This document shows, piece by piece, positions 53,796 to 61,824 of a DNA stretch of 64,000 nucleotides. Below the pieces are notes generated by a model. It saw only the letters and a list, made by a program, of their open reading frames with translations, did no database searches and had not been told where the DNA came from. Within the stretch, counting starts at the first letter, position 1. The number at the start of each line of letters is the position of its first letter. Origin of the DNA: Phycicoccus sonneratiae (GTDB lineage: Bacteria > Actinomycetota > Actinomycetes > Actinomycetales > Dermatophilaceae); the NCBI RefSeq assembly GCF_016887965.1, contig NZ_JAFDVD010000017.1, forward strand, positions 62,001 through 126,000. The letters are read 5' to 3'. The translations under genes were made by a program, and so were the position numbers.

Positions 53796-54776
53796 ATGCA
53801 GGCCATCACCATCCCCACGCCCGGAGGGCCGGAGGCCCTCGTCCTCGCCGACGTCGACGCGCCGGAGCCGCGAGCGGGCGAGGTGCTCGTCCGGGTGGCC
53901 GCGGCGGGGGTCAACCGGGCGGACTCGATGCAGCGCCAGGGCTTCTACCCGCCGCCTCCGGGTGAGTCGGAGGTGCCGGGGCTCGAGGTGAGCGGCGTCA
54001 TCGAGGCGCTCGGCGAGGGGGTCGAGGCCTGGTCGGTCGGCGACGAGGTGTGCGCGCTGCTCGCCGGAGGCGGGTACGCCGAGCTCGTCCGGGTGCCGGT
54101 GGGGCAGCTGCTGCCCGTGCCGCGCGGGGTGTCCCTCGCCGACGCCGCCGCCCTGCCCGAGGTGGTGTGCACGGTGTGGTCCAACGTCTTCCTCACCGCG
54201 AACCTCCAGCCGGGCGAGGTGCTCCTCGTCCACGGCGGCTCGTCGGGCATCGGGACGATGGCCATCCAGCTCGCGAAGGCGGTCCGCGCGACGGTGGCGG
54301 TGACCGCCGGCTCGGCGGAGAAGCTGGAGGCCTGTCGCTCGCTCGGCGCCGAGGTGCTCGTCAACTACCGCGAGGAGGACTTCGTCGAGCGGGTGCGCGA
54401 GGCCACGGGCGGGCACGGCGCCGACGTCGTGCTCGACAACATGGGGGCGAAGTACCTCGGCCGCAACGTCGACGTGCTCGCCGTCAACGGGCGGCTCGTC
54501 GTCATCGGCATGCAGGGCGGGCGCGTCGGCGAGCTCGACCTCGGCGCGCTGCTGGCCAAGCGCGGGGCGGTCATCGCGACGTCGCTGCGGGCCCGGCCGG
54601 CCGCGGAGAAGGCGGCCATCGTCGCGGCCGTGCGGGAGCACGTGTGGCCGCTCGTCGAGGACGGCGTGGTGCGGCCGGTGGTGCACTCCCGGCACCCGCT
54701 GGCCGCCGCGGCCGACGCGCACCGCGAGCTCGAGGAGAGCGGGCACGTCGGCAAGATCCTGCTCACCCTCGGGTGA
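53796..54776 (+). CDS. NAD(P)H-quinone oxidoreductase, zinc-free MDR family (PIG3-like)
   Basis: 326 residues. GroES-like domain first (AGVNRADSMQRQGFYPPPPG, residues about 38-57, a PIG3/QOR signature), then a Rossmann domain with HGGSSGIGTMAIQLAK as NADPH-binding loop near 147. No structural or catalytic zinc ligands are seen. Predicted one- or two-electron reduction of quinones using NADPH, in the cytosol. ATG lies 20 bp after the IclR stop, so it may be co-transcribed. Confidence 0.92.
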   Translation: MQAITIPTPGGPEALVLADVDAPEPRAGEVLVRVAAAGVNRADSMQRQGFYPPPPGESEVPGLEVSGVIEALGEGVEAWSVGDEVCALLAGGGYAELVRVPVGQLLPVPRGVSLADAAALPEVVCTVWSNVFLTANLQPGEVLLVHGGSSGIGTMAIQLAKAVRATVAVTAGSAEKLEACRSLGAEVLVNYREEDFVERVREATGGHGADVVLDNMGAKYLGRNVDVLAVNGRLVVIGMQGGRVGELDLGALLAKRGAVIATSLRARPAAEKAAIVAAVREHVWPLVEDGVVRPVVHSRHPLAAAADAHRELEESGHVGKILLTLG

Positions 54777-54874
54777 GCCCGGGGCCCGCGACGCCGGTCG
54801 ACGCGCGCGGAGCGCCGTGCGGCGCGGTGGACGAGGGGCTGCGCCGTCGCCGTGCCGTGCGGTAGACATCGCGG

Positions 54875-55237
54875 ATGAGCGTCGCCGCGACCGTCCTCAC
54901 CGCCCTCGTCGGGCTGATCCACGTCTACATCGTCGTCCTCGAGATGGCCCTGTGGGACACCCCGCGCGGGCGGGCGACCTTCGGCACGACGCCGCAGCTC
55001 GCGAAGCAGACCACCGTGCTCGCGGCGAACCAGGGGTTGTACAACGGGTTCCTCGTGGCGGGCATCGCGCTCGCGCTGCTCGGGCCGGAGGAGCACCGGT
55101 ACGCGTTCGCCCTCTTCACGCTCGGGTGCGTCGTCGTGGCCGGCGTGTTCGGGGCGGCGACGGCGAACCGGCGGATCCTGCTCGTGCAGGCGCTGCCGGC
55201 GGCGCTGGCGCTGGGGGCGCAGGTGCTCGCGCACTGA
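54875..55237 (+). CDS. DUF1304 family small membrane protein
   Basis: 120 residues, four predicted helices. LVGLIHVYIVVLEMALWDT near the N-terminus and AANQGLYNGFLVAGI in the middle are the DUF1304 pattern. The function is unknown. ATG at 54875 lies 98 bp after the oxidoreductase stop. No strong ribosome site is visible; GCGGTAGACAT lies directly upstream and could include a -10-like element for its own promoter. Confidence 0.9.
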   Translation: MSVAATVLTALVGLIHVYIVVLEMALWDTPRGRATFGTTPQLAKQTTVLAANQGLYNGFLVAGIALALLGPEEHRYAFALFTLGCVVVAGVFGAATANRRILLVQALPAALALGAQVLAH

Positions 55238-55343
55238 CGCGCGGCGCGGCATCCCGGCCCTCGGGCCCCGGCGAGATGCGCGGCCACGGGTGCGAGCGCA
55301 CGCGGAGCGGCGCATCCGGCACGGGGGGTCGGGCAGCACAGGG

Positions 55344-55480
55344 TGGTCTCCGACTGCTCTCGGTTGCTTCACATCCCGACCCAACCGAGAGCACTCGAGC
55401 ACCCCACCGGAACGCCCGGCCCATGTGGTCTCCGACTGCTCTCGGTTGCTTCCCATCCCGACCCAACCGAGAGCACTCGA
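55344..55480. repeat. Two tandem copies of a 55-bp palindromic element (family D)
   Basis: 55344-55398 and 55426-55480 are identical at 54 of 55 positions and start 82 bp apart. Each has perfect 12-bp arms TGCTCTCGGTTG and CAACCGAGAGCA around a 15-bp loop. They lie in the 390-bp convergent gap between DUF1304 and the acyl-CoA synthetase. That gap also holds family B copy 2 and otherwise shows no gene. Confidence 0.88.
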
Positions 55481-55536
55481 CCGCACCACCACTGCGGCCG
55501 CCCGCCGTCCCTGCCCGCGGCGCCGGCACCCGAACG

Positions 55537-55607
55537 GCCGGAACCTTGCGCGACCTGCCGCTTGCAACCGGCAGGTCGCCGAAGGTTCCGGCATCCGGAG
55601 GGAAAGT
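55537..55607. repeat. Palindromic element (family B), copy 2
   Basis: Outer arms GCCGGAACCTT and AAGGTTCCGGC enclose an inner stem GCGACCTGCC/GGCAGGTCGC with TTGCAACC in the loop, followed by ATCCGGAGGGAAAGT. It matches the element at 46437-46508 except for paired changes in the stem, which keep the hairpin. It ends 20 bp before the acyl-CoA synthetase stop. Confidence 0.88.
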
Positions 55608-55627
55608 TGAGACGGGCCCGGGCCGGC

Positions 55628-57163
55628 TCAGTTGACCTGGCGGTCGCGACCCTCCCAGTACGGCGCGCGCAGCTTGAACTTCTGGAGCTTGCCGGTGGCC
55701 GTCCGTGCCAGCTCGTCGCGGAACTCCACCGACGTCGGCGCCTTGTAGCCGGCCGCCTTCTCCTTGCACCAGGCGATGAGCTCGGCCTCGCCCACCGACT
55801 CCCCCGGCGCGAGCACCACCAGCGCCTTGATGGTCTCGCCCCACTTCTCGTCCGGCACCCCGATGACGGCCACCTCGGTGACCGCCGGGTGGCTGAAGAT
55901 CACGTCCTCGACCTCGATCGACGACACGTTCTCGCCGCCGGTGATGATGACGTCCTTCTTCCGGTCCGAGATCGTCAGGTAGCCGTCGTCACCGATCGTC
56001 CCGCCGTCGCCGGTGTGGAACCAGCCGTCCTCGAGCGCGCGCTCGGACTCCTCCGGCTGCTCCCAGTACCCCTCGAGGACGACGTTCGAGCGGGCCAGCA
56101 CCTCCGCGTCCGGCGACAGCGACAGCGTCACCCCGAGCGCCGGCGCCCCGGCCCGCACCAGCCGCTCGGCCCGCTCCTCGGTCGAGAGCTCGTCCCACTC
56201 GGCCCGGGTGCGGTTGATCGTCAGCAGCGGTGAGGTCTCGGTGAGCCCGTAGATCTGCATGAACTCCCACCCGAGCTCGGCCTCGACCCGCGCCACCGTC
56301 TTCGTCGGCGGCGGTGCCCCGGCGACGATGATGCGCACCCGGTCGCGCCCGGGGACCTCCCCGTCCCACGACTGCGCGGCCTCGAGCACGGCGTTGACGA
56401 CCGCCGGCGCAGCACACATGAAGGTCACCCCGTGGTCGCGCACCCGCCGGAGGATCTCGGCACCGTCGACCTTGCGCAGCACCACCTGCTTCACGCCGAG
56501 CCCGGTGGTGGCGAAGGGCATCCCCCAGCCGTTGGCGTGGAACATCGGGAGCGTGTGCAGGTAGACGTCACGGTCGGAGACGCCGGCGTGCAGCGCGAAG
56601 GTCAGCGCGTTGGTCCAGATGTTGCGGTGCGTGATCTGCACGCCCTTGGGCCGGGCCGTCGTGCCGGAGGTGTAGTTGATGGTCGCCGTCGCGTTCTCGT
56701 CGCGCTCCCACGGCCGCGGCGTCGCCCCCTCCGGCGCGTAGAGCGACCCGTCGTCCCGGCCGAGCACGAAGCGGTGCTCGGCCGTGACCGACGACAGCGC
56801 CTCGTCGACCTCCGGGTCGACGAGCAGCACCCGCGCCCCCGAGTGCTCGACGATGTACCGCACCTCGTCGGGCCGCAGCCGGAAGTTGACGGGCACGTAC
56901 ACCCGCCCCGACCCGCACACCGCGAAGAACCCCACGAGCATCCGGGCCGCGTTGTGCGACACGATCGCCACCCGGTCCCCGACCTCGATGCCGAGCTCGT
57001 CGAGCGCCGCGGCCTGCCGCGCGGCGAGCGCCGCGATCTCGGCGTACGTGAGGTCGGGCAACGGGTCGGCCGGCTGGCTCGGCTCGTCGACGACGCCGGT
57101 GCGCTCGCCGTAGACGGCCGCCGCGCGGTCGATGAAGTCGTTCACGGTCATCGGGACGAGCAT
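55628..57163 (-). CDS. Acyl-CoA synthetase (AMP-forming, ANL superfamily)
   Basis: 511 residues. The AMP-binding P-loop TINYTSGTTARPKGV is near residue 160, then QIYGLTETSP (A5 motif), WFHTGDGG (A7), ISDRKKDVIITGGENVSS (A8) and the catalytic Lys in RTATGKLQKF near the C-terminus. The set fits medium or long-chain fatty acyl-CoA ligases of the FadD3/AlkK type. ATG at 57163 has GAGGGAG about 5 bp upstream; a GTP-binding or membrane segment is absent. It is divergent from the PadR-controlled operon by 212 bp. Confidence 0.93.
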   Translation of the reverse strand: MLVPMTVNDFIDRAAAVYGERTGVVDEPSQPADPLPDLTYAEIAALAARQAAALDELGIEVGDRVAIVSHNAARMLVGFFAVCGSGRVYVPVNFRLRPDEVRYIVEHSGARVLLVDPEVDEALSSVTAEHRFVLGRDDGSLYAPEGATPRPWERDENATATINYTSGTTARPKGVQITHRNIWTNALTFALHAGVSDRDVYLHTLPMFHANGWGMPFATTGLGVKQVVLRKVDGAEILRRVRDHGVTFMCAAPAVVNAVLEAAQSWDGEVPGRDRVRIIVAGAPPPTKTVARVEAELGWEFMQIYGLTETSPLLTINRTRAEWDELSTEERAERLVRAGAPALGVTLSLSPDAEVLARSNVVLEGYWEQPEESERALEDGWFHTGDGGTIGDDGYLTISDRKKDVIITGGENVSSIEVEDVIFSHPAVTEVAVIGVPDEKWGETIKALVVLAPGESVGEAELIAWCKEKAAGYKAPTSVEFRDELARTATGKLQKFKLRAPYWEGRDRQVN

Positions 57164-57292
57164 CGGGTCTCCCTCTTCGTCGACGGACCTACCGGGCCCA
57201 TCCTGCGCCGCGCGGGCGCCCCTCCGCCACTGCCCGGTCGGCGAGAGGTCGTCGGGGCACCCCGGGCGGTCGCCCCCGTCGGCCCGGCGCGC

Positions 57293-57351
57293 TTGACCTC
57301 CCCCGGTGATACTCGGTATACATCTCTCGGTCAGCACGCAATACCGGGTAT
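57293..57351 (+). promoter_or_regulatory. Promoter of the padR-ABC operon with two PadR-type operators
   Basis: TTGACC (57293-57298), an 18-bp spacer and TATACA (57317-57322) form a good sigma-70-like promoter. Two palindromes of PadR type, ATAC-TCG-GTAT (57309-57319) and ATACC-G-GGTAT (57341-57351), have centres 32 bp apart, three helical turns. The first overlaps the -10 and the second lies downstream, so two dimers could block initiation. Confidence 0.75.
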
Positions 57352-57375
57352 GCACCCCGGGGACGGAGGGGCGGG

Positions 57376-58041
57376 ATGTCGGTCCGGCTCGGCCTCATGG
57401 CCCTGCTCGCCGAGGGCGACTCGTACGGCGCGCGGCTGCGCTCGGACTTCGAGGAGCGCACCGGCGGCACCTGGCCGCTCAACGTCGGGCAGGTGTACAC
57501 GACCCTCGAGCGGCTGGTCCGCGACGGTCTCGTCGAGCAGGCCGGCGAGCCGGACGCCGAGGGCCGCATCGCCTACCGGCTCACCCCGGCGGGCCGGGCC
57601 GAGCTCGCCGGCTGGTGGACCACCCCGGTCGACCGCACGAGCACCCCGCGCGACGAGCTGACCATCAAGCTCGCCCTCGCGGTCACCGCACCGGGCGTCG
57701 ACGTCGAGCGCGTCGTCCAGGCCCAGCGCACCTCGACCCTGCGCCAGCTGCGCGACCTCACCCGGCTCAAGCGGGACGCCCTCGACCGTGCGGAGGGGAC
57801 GGCCGAGGGCACCCACGACACCGGGAACGGCCTCGCCTGGCTGCTCGTCCTCGAGAACCTCGTCTTCGCCGCGGAGGCTGAGGTCCGCTGGCTCGACCAC
57901 GTCGAGTCGGTGCTGGCCCGCCACGCGCGCGAGCGCCGGACCCGCGAGGACCACGACACACCGGACGACGGCACCGCCGCCGATCCCGAGCACGACCACG
58001 CCGGCGCCGCGCCGGCCCACCGGGAGGGGACCCACGCATGA
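57376..58041 (+). CDS. PadR-family transcriptional regulator
   Basis: 221 residues. N-terminal winged helix of PadR type (LGLMALLAEGDSYGARLRSDF, WPLNVGQVYTTLERLVRDGL, RIAYRLTPAGRAEL), then the coiled C-terminal dimerisation domain, and a His/Asp-rich tail (DDGTAADPEHDHAGAAPAH) that is unusual and may bind metal. It likely represses its own operon through the ATAC/GTAT sites and responds to a compound exported by the ABC system. Its stop overlaps the ATPase start (ATGA). Confidence 0.92.
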   Translation: MSVRLGLMALLAEGDSYGARLRSDFEERTGGTWPLNVGQVYTTLERLVRDGLVEQAGEPDAEGRIAYRLTPAGRAELAGWWTTPVDRTSTPRDELTIKLALAVTAPGVDVERVVQAQRTSTLRQLRDLTRLKRDALDRAEGTAEGTHDTGNGLAWLLVLENLVFAAEAEVRWLDHVESVLARHARERRTREDHDTPDDGTAADPEHDHAGAAPAHREGTHA

Positions 58042-58766
58042 GCACGCCACACGTCGTCATCTCCGACGTCACCCGCGTCCACGGCCACGACGAGACCCGC
58101 GTCGTGGCCCTCGACCACGTCTCGCTCGAGATCCACCCCGGCGAGCTCGTCGCGGTCATGGGCCCGAGCGGCTCGGGCAAGTCGACCCTGCTCAACGTCG
58201 CGGGCGGCCTCGACGCCCCGACCTCGGGCACCGTGAGCATCGGCGGCGAGACCCTCGGCAGCCTCTCCCCCCGCGACCTCGCAAAGCTGCGCCGGCGCCG
58301 GATGGGCTTCGTCTTCCAGGACTACAACCTCATCCCCAGCCTCACCGCGGCCGAGAACGTCGCCCTGCCCCTCGAACTCGACGGGATGCGCGCCCGCCAG
58401 GCGCGGCGCGCGGCCCGACACACCCTCGACCTCATGGACCTCATGAGCCTGTCCGACCGCTACCCGGACCAGATGTCCGGTGGCCAGCAGCAGCGCGTCG
58501 CCATCGCCCGGGCGCTCGTCGGCAGCCGCCGGTTCGTCCTCGCCGACGAGCCGACCGGCGCCCTCGACAGCCACACCGGCGAGGAGGTGCTGCGCGTCCT
58601 GCGCGAGCGCTGCGACGACGGCGTCGCGGGCCTGCTCGTCACCCACGAGGCCCGGCACGCCGCGTGGGCCGACCGCGTCGTCTTCCTCCGCGACGGACGG
58701 GTCGTCGACACGACCGGCGCGGCCGACGACGCCGAGGACCTGCTCGCCTCGGGCGGCCCCCGGTGA
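58038..58766 (+). CDS. ABC transporter ATP-binding protein (MacB/LolD type)
   Basis: 242 residues. Walker A GPSGSGKST near 44, Q-loop FVFQDYNLIPSLTAAENV, signature [15 protein letters not shown], Walker B FVLADEPTGALDS and H-loop LVTHE are intact. The sequence family is that of ATPases paired with FtsX-type permeases (antimicrobial peptide or lipid exporters). ATGA overlap with padR and GTGA overlap with the permease show one translationally coupled operon. Confidence 0.95.
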   Translation: MSTPHVVISDVTRVHGHDETRVVALDHVSLEIHPGELVAVMGPSGSGKSTLLNVAGGLDAPTSGTVSIGGETLGSLSPRDLAKLRRRRMGFVFQDYNLIPSLTAAENVALPLELDGMRARQARRAARHTLDLMDLMSLSDRYPDQMSGGQQQRVAIARALVGSRRFVLADEPTGALDSHTGEEVLRVLRERCDDGVAGLLVTHEARHAAWADRVVFLRDGRVVDTTGAADDAEDLLASGGPR

Positions 58767-61681
58767 GTACCGCCGCTCCGCCTCGGCCGGACCTCGACGT
58801 GCCGCCCGGCCCCGCGGACTCCCCTGTCGCAGAGCCGAGCCGGTTCGCCCAGTGGCGCTCGTCGTGGTCCGTGGCCCTGCGGATGGCCCGCCGCGACGTC
58901 CGCCGCCACAAAGGACGCAGCGCCCTCGTCGTCGTCATGGTGCTCCTGCCGACCCTCCTGCTCTCGGCCGTCGTCACCATCGCCTACACCTCCGACGTCA
59001 AGGGCGCCGAGAAGATCCCCATGACGATGGGCAGCGGCCAGGCCCTCCTCGAGGGGCCGGACGCCAGCGCCGCCGTCCAGGGCCCGGACCCGTACCAGGC
59101 CTTCGGCTACGTCAGCGACGACGGCGAGGGCGAGGTCCCGCCCGCCACGCCCGTGCCCGGGTACGACCCCGGCGGTGACCCGTTCGAGAACGCCGGCGCC
59201 GTGGCCCGGCTCGTGGGGGCCGACGTCGCGGCCCTCGACGAGTACGGGCTGCGCACGACCGTCGACGACCGGCGGGTCTCCCTCCAGGGCCTGGCGCTCG
59301 ACGGCCGGACCGGGCTCGAGGGGAAGGTCGACCTGCTGTCCGGCCGGTGGCCGGCCACCCCGCCGAGCGACCCGGCCGCGACGGTCGAGGTCCTCCTCAC
59401 GCCCTACGCGCTCTCGAAGGGGGTCCCCGGGTCGGGGACGTTCACCGGGACCGTCGACGGGACGACCCGGACCTTCGAGGTCGTCGGGACGGCCGGGGCC
59501 CGGCTCGACTACTCGCAGGCCGGTGTGGTCACCGCCGGTGAGCCGGTGGCCCGCGACGCCGGCAGCGGAGGCATCGGCCGCTGGATCGTCCTCGGCGACG
59601 ACCCCGTCACGTGGGACGAGGTGCGAGAGCTCAACGGGTACGGCTTCCGCGTCACCTCGCGGGCGGTGCTCGAGGACCCGCCGAGCGTGGACCGGCTCGA
59701 CCCCGACATCGCCGGCCAGCTCGCCGGCGACGACCGCTACACCTCGCTGCTCGTCGGGCTCGGGGCCGCGATGCTCCTCGTCGTGACGACGCTGCTCGTC
59801 GGCCCGGCCTTCGCGGTGAGCGCCGCCCGGCAGCGGCGCACCCTGGCCCTCGCCGCGAGCAACGGGGCGCACACCCCGATGCTGCGGCGCACGGTCCTCG
59901 GCCAGGCCCTCGTCCTCGGCGCCCTCTCGGCCGTGGCGGGCACCGTCCTCGGGGTGGGGGCGGCGTGGGCGGTCGTCGCCTGGACCCGCACCACCGACGA
60001 CCTCACCCTCACCGGCCCGTTCGACGTCCGGCCGCTCGTGCTCGGGGCCGTCGCGCTGGCGGCGGTGGCGTCGACGGTGATCGCCGCGCTGGTCCCCGCC
60101 CGTCGCCTCGGCCGGCTGGACATCGTCGGGGTGATGCGCGGGCAGAGCGTCTCCCCACGCCCGAGCCGGCTGGTCCTCGCCGCGGGGCTCCTCCTGGCCG
60201 TCGTCGGCGCGGTGCTCACCCTGGCCGGGACCGGCGTCCTGGACTCCTCGGCCCTCGGACCGCTGCGGGGCTTCGTGGGGTACTCCTCGGAGTACCTCGT
60301 CACCATCGGGGCGGTCGTCCTCATCCTCGGCTCGCTGCTGCTCGTCCCGATGCTCCTCACCGCCGTCGGACGGCTCGGCAGCCACCTGCCCACCTCGCTG
60401 CGGATGTCCGCCCGCGACCTCGCCCGCCACCGCGCCCGCAGCGCCCCCTCGGTCGCCGCCGTGCTCGCCGCCGTCGCCGGCCTGACCTTCGGGCTCACCG
60501 GCCTGTCCAGTGACACCGAGCAGAATCGGCGCGAGTACGTGCCGAGCACCCTGCCCGGCGAGGCCGTCCTCTACGCCTTCGGCCCCGAGGCGGTCGACGA
60601 CTCCGCGCTCGAGGCCGCCGCACCGGGGCTCGTGGTCGACCCCGTCACCATCCTCTCCGGCGACCCGTCGAACTACGCGTACGACTCGGCTCCGCAGGAG
60701 CCCTACCGCGTGCAGTTCCTCTCCCTCGTGCCCGACGGGTGCTCGGTGCAGCAGACCCTGGGCGGCGTCGCCGTCGAGGGGCAGTTCGTCGAGGAGTGCC
60801 TCGTCGCCGGGACGCAGGCCAACGGCTCCGGCATGGTCCTCGCGCTCCCCGCCGACCAGCTCCTCCGCCGGCTCGACCTCTCCGACGCCGACGCCGCCCG
60901 GGTCCGCGCCGGCGCGGTCGTCGTGCTCGGGGGCCGGGGCAGCACGGCCGAGGTCGCGAGCGGCTCCTACCGCGTCGACCCCACCGCGGAGCAGCCGGTC
61001 GCCCCCGACCTGAAGGTCGAGCGCGACGAGACCGTCCCGGCGCTCGCCCTCCCGCGGACGAAGGAGAACAGCGGGCGACTGCTCGGCGCGACCCTGGCCT
61101 TCGCCGCCGACAGCCCCGCCGTCGCTGGCCTCGACACGCGCGCGGGCAGCTGGACGGTGCGGATGGAGGACGGCAGCCCCGTCCCCGACGCCGCGCTCGA
61201 GCGGATCCAGCAGGCGCTCGGGGACGAGGGGAACATCCAGCGCGAGGACGGCTTCCAGCGTGACGACCGCCTCGTCGTCGGCATCCTCCTCGGGGTGTTC
61301 TCGCTGCTCATCCTCGTCGTCACGCTCACCTCGACCGCACTGACCCTCGCCGAGCAGCAGACCGACCAGGCCACCCTCGCCGCGCTGGGGGCGACGAGGG
61401 GGACCCGGCGGGTGATGGCGGCCGCGCAGGCCTTCGTCCTCGCCGCCGTCGGCTGCGTGCTCGGGGTGGCCGTCGGGCTCGTCCCCGGCATCGCCATCTC
61501 CAAGCCGCTGACGACGAACGGCTACGACCCCCTGACCTTCCGGTCGGTCGACACCCCGGGCGTCCTCGTCATCCCGTGGCTCGCCCTGCTGACCGTCGGG
61601 GTGCTCGTCCCGGTCGTCGCGGCGGCGCTCGCCGCGGCCGGCATCCGCAGGGCGCCCCAGGTCACCCGCCGGGCGACCTGA
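58763..61681 (+). CDS. FtsX-type ABC permease, large two-unit form
   Basis: 972 residues. TM1 about 58-80 (SALVVVMVLLPTLLLSAVVTI), a large extracytoplasmic domain about 85-325, then three spans, linker, two spans, a second extracytoplasmic domain about 580-800 and the last FtsX core (VVGILLGVFSLLILVVTLTS onwards, with LAALGATRGTRRVMAAAQAF). This is the ten-span duplicated FtsX layout. It works with the preceding ATPase to extrude or extract hydrophobic compounds or peptides. GTG overlaps the ATPase stop. The substrate is unknown. Confidence 0.92.
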   Translation: MSTAAPPRPDLDVPPGPADSPVAEPSRFAQWRSSWSVALRMARRDVRRHKGRSALVVVMVLLPTLLLSAVVTIAYTSDVKGAEKIPMTMGSGQALLEGPDASAAVQGPDPYQAFGYVSDDGEGEVPPATPVPGYDPGGDPFENAGAVARLVGADVAALDEYGLRTTVDDRRVSLQGLALDGRTGLEGKVDLLSGRWPATPPSDPAATVEVLLTPYALSKGVPGSGTFTGTVDGTTRTFEVVGTAGARLDYSQAGVVTAGEPVARDAGSGGIGRWIVLGDDPVTWDEVRELNGYGFRVTSRAVLEDPPSVDRLDPDIAGQLAGDDRYTSLLVGLGAAMLLVVTTLLVGPAFAVSAARQRRTLALAASNGAHTPMLRRTVLGQALVLGALSAVAGTVLGVGAAWAVVAWTRTTDDLTLTGPFDVRPLVLGAVALAAVASTVIAALVPARRLGRLDIVGVMRGQSVSPRPSRLVLAAGLLLAVVGAVLTLAGTGVLDSSALGPLRGFVGYSSEYLVTIGAVVLILGSLLLVPMLLTAVGRLGSHLPTSLRMSARDLARHRARSAPSVAAVLAAVAGLTFGLTGLSSDTEQNRREYVPSTLPGEAVLYAFGPEAVDDSALEAAAPGLVVDPVTILSGDPSNYAYDSAPQEPYRVQFLSLVPDGCSVQQTLGGVAVEGQFVEECLVAGTQANGSGMVLALPADQLLRRLDLSDADAARVRAGAVVVLGGRGSTAEVASGSYRVDPTAEQPVAPDLKVERDETVPALALPRTKENSGRLLGATLAFAADSPAVAGLDTRAGSWTVRMEDGSPVPDAALERIQQALGDEGNIQREDGFQRDDRLVVGILLGVFSLLILVVTLTSTALTLAEQQTDQATLAALGATRGTRRVMAAAQAFVLAAVGCVLGVAVGLVPGIAISKPLTTNGYDPLTFRSVDTPGVLVIPWLALLTVGVLVPVVAAALAAAGIRRAPQVTRRAT

Positions 61682-61709
61682 GGCGCGCGGGGCACCGGTC
61701 GCGAGCCGG

Positions 61710-61824
61710 TAGAATCGGCGCAGCACAGGGTCCTGGTGCGTCGTTGGAGGCGGGTTCGGCGCACGCCCGCTCCGCCCTACCCCTGCACGGGTCAGGGCGC
61801 AGGACCCCGAAGGCAGCACCCGTG
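61710..61824 (+). promoter_or_regulatory. Structured leader (riboswitch-like) of the following MFS gene
   Basis: TAGAAT (61710-61715) can be a -10. The leader then has GGGTCCTG (61728-61735) pairing perfectly with CAGGACCC (61800-61807), and CACGGGT (61786-61792) pairing perfectly with ACCCGTG (61818-61824), which contains the GTG start codon. The two helices interleave as a pseudoknot. Internal G+C hairpins such as GGAGGCGGG/CCCGCTCC lie between. I do not recognise a known riboswitch class. Confidence 0.5.
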
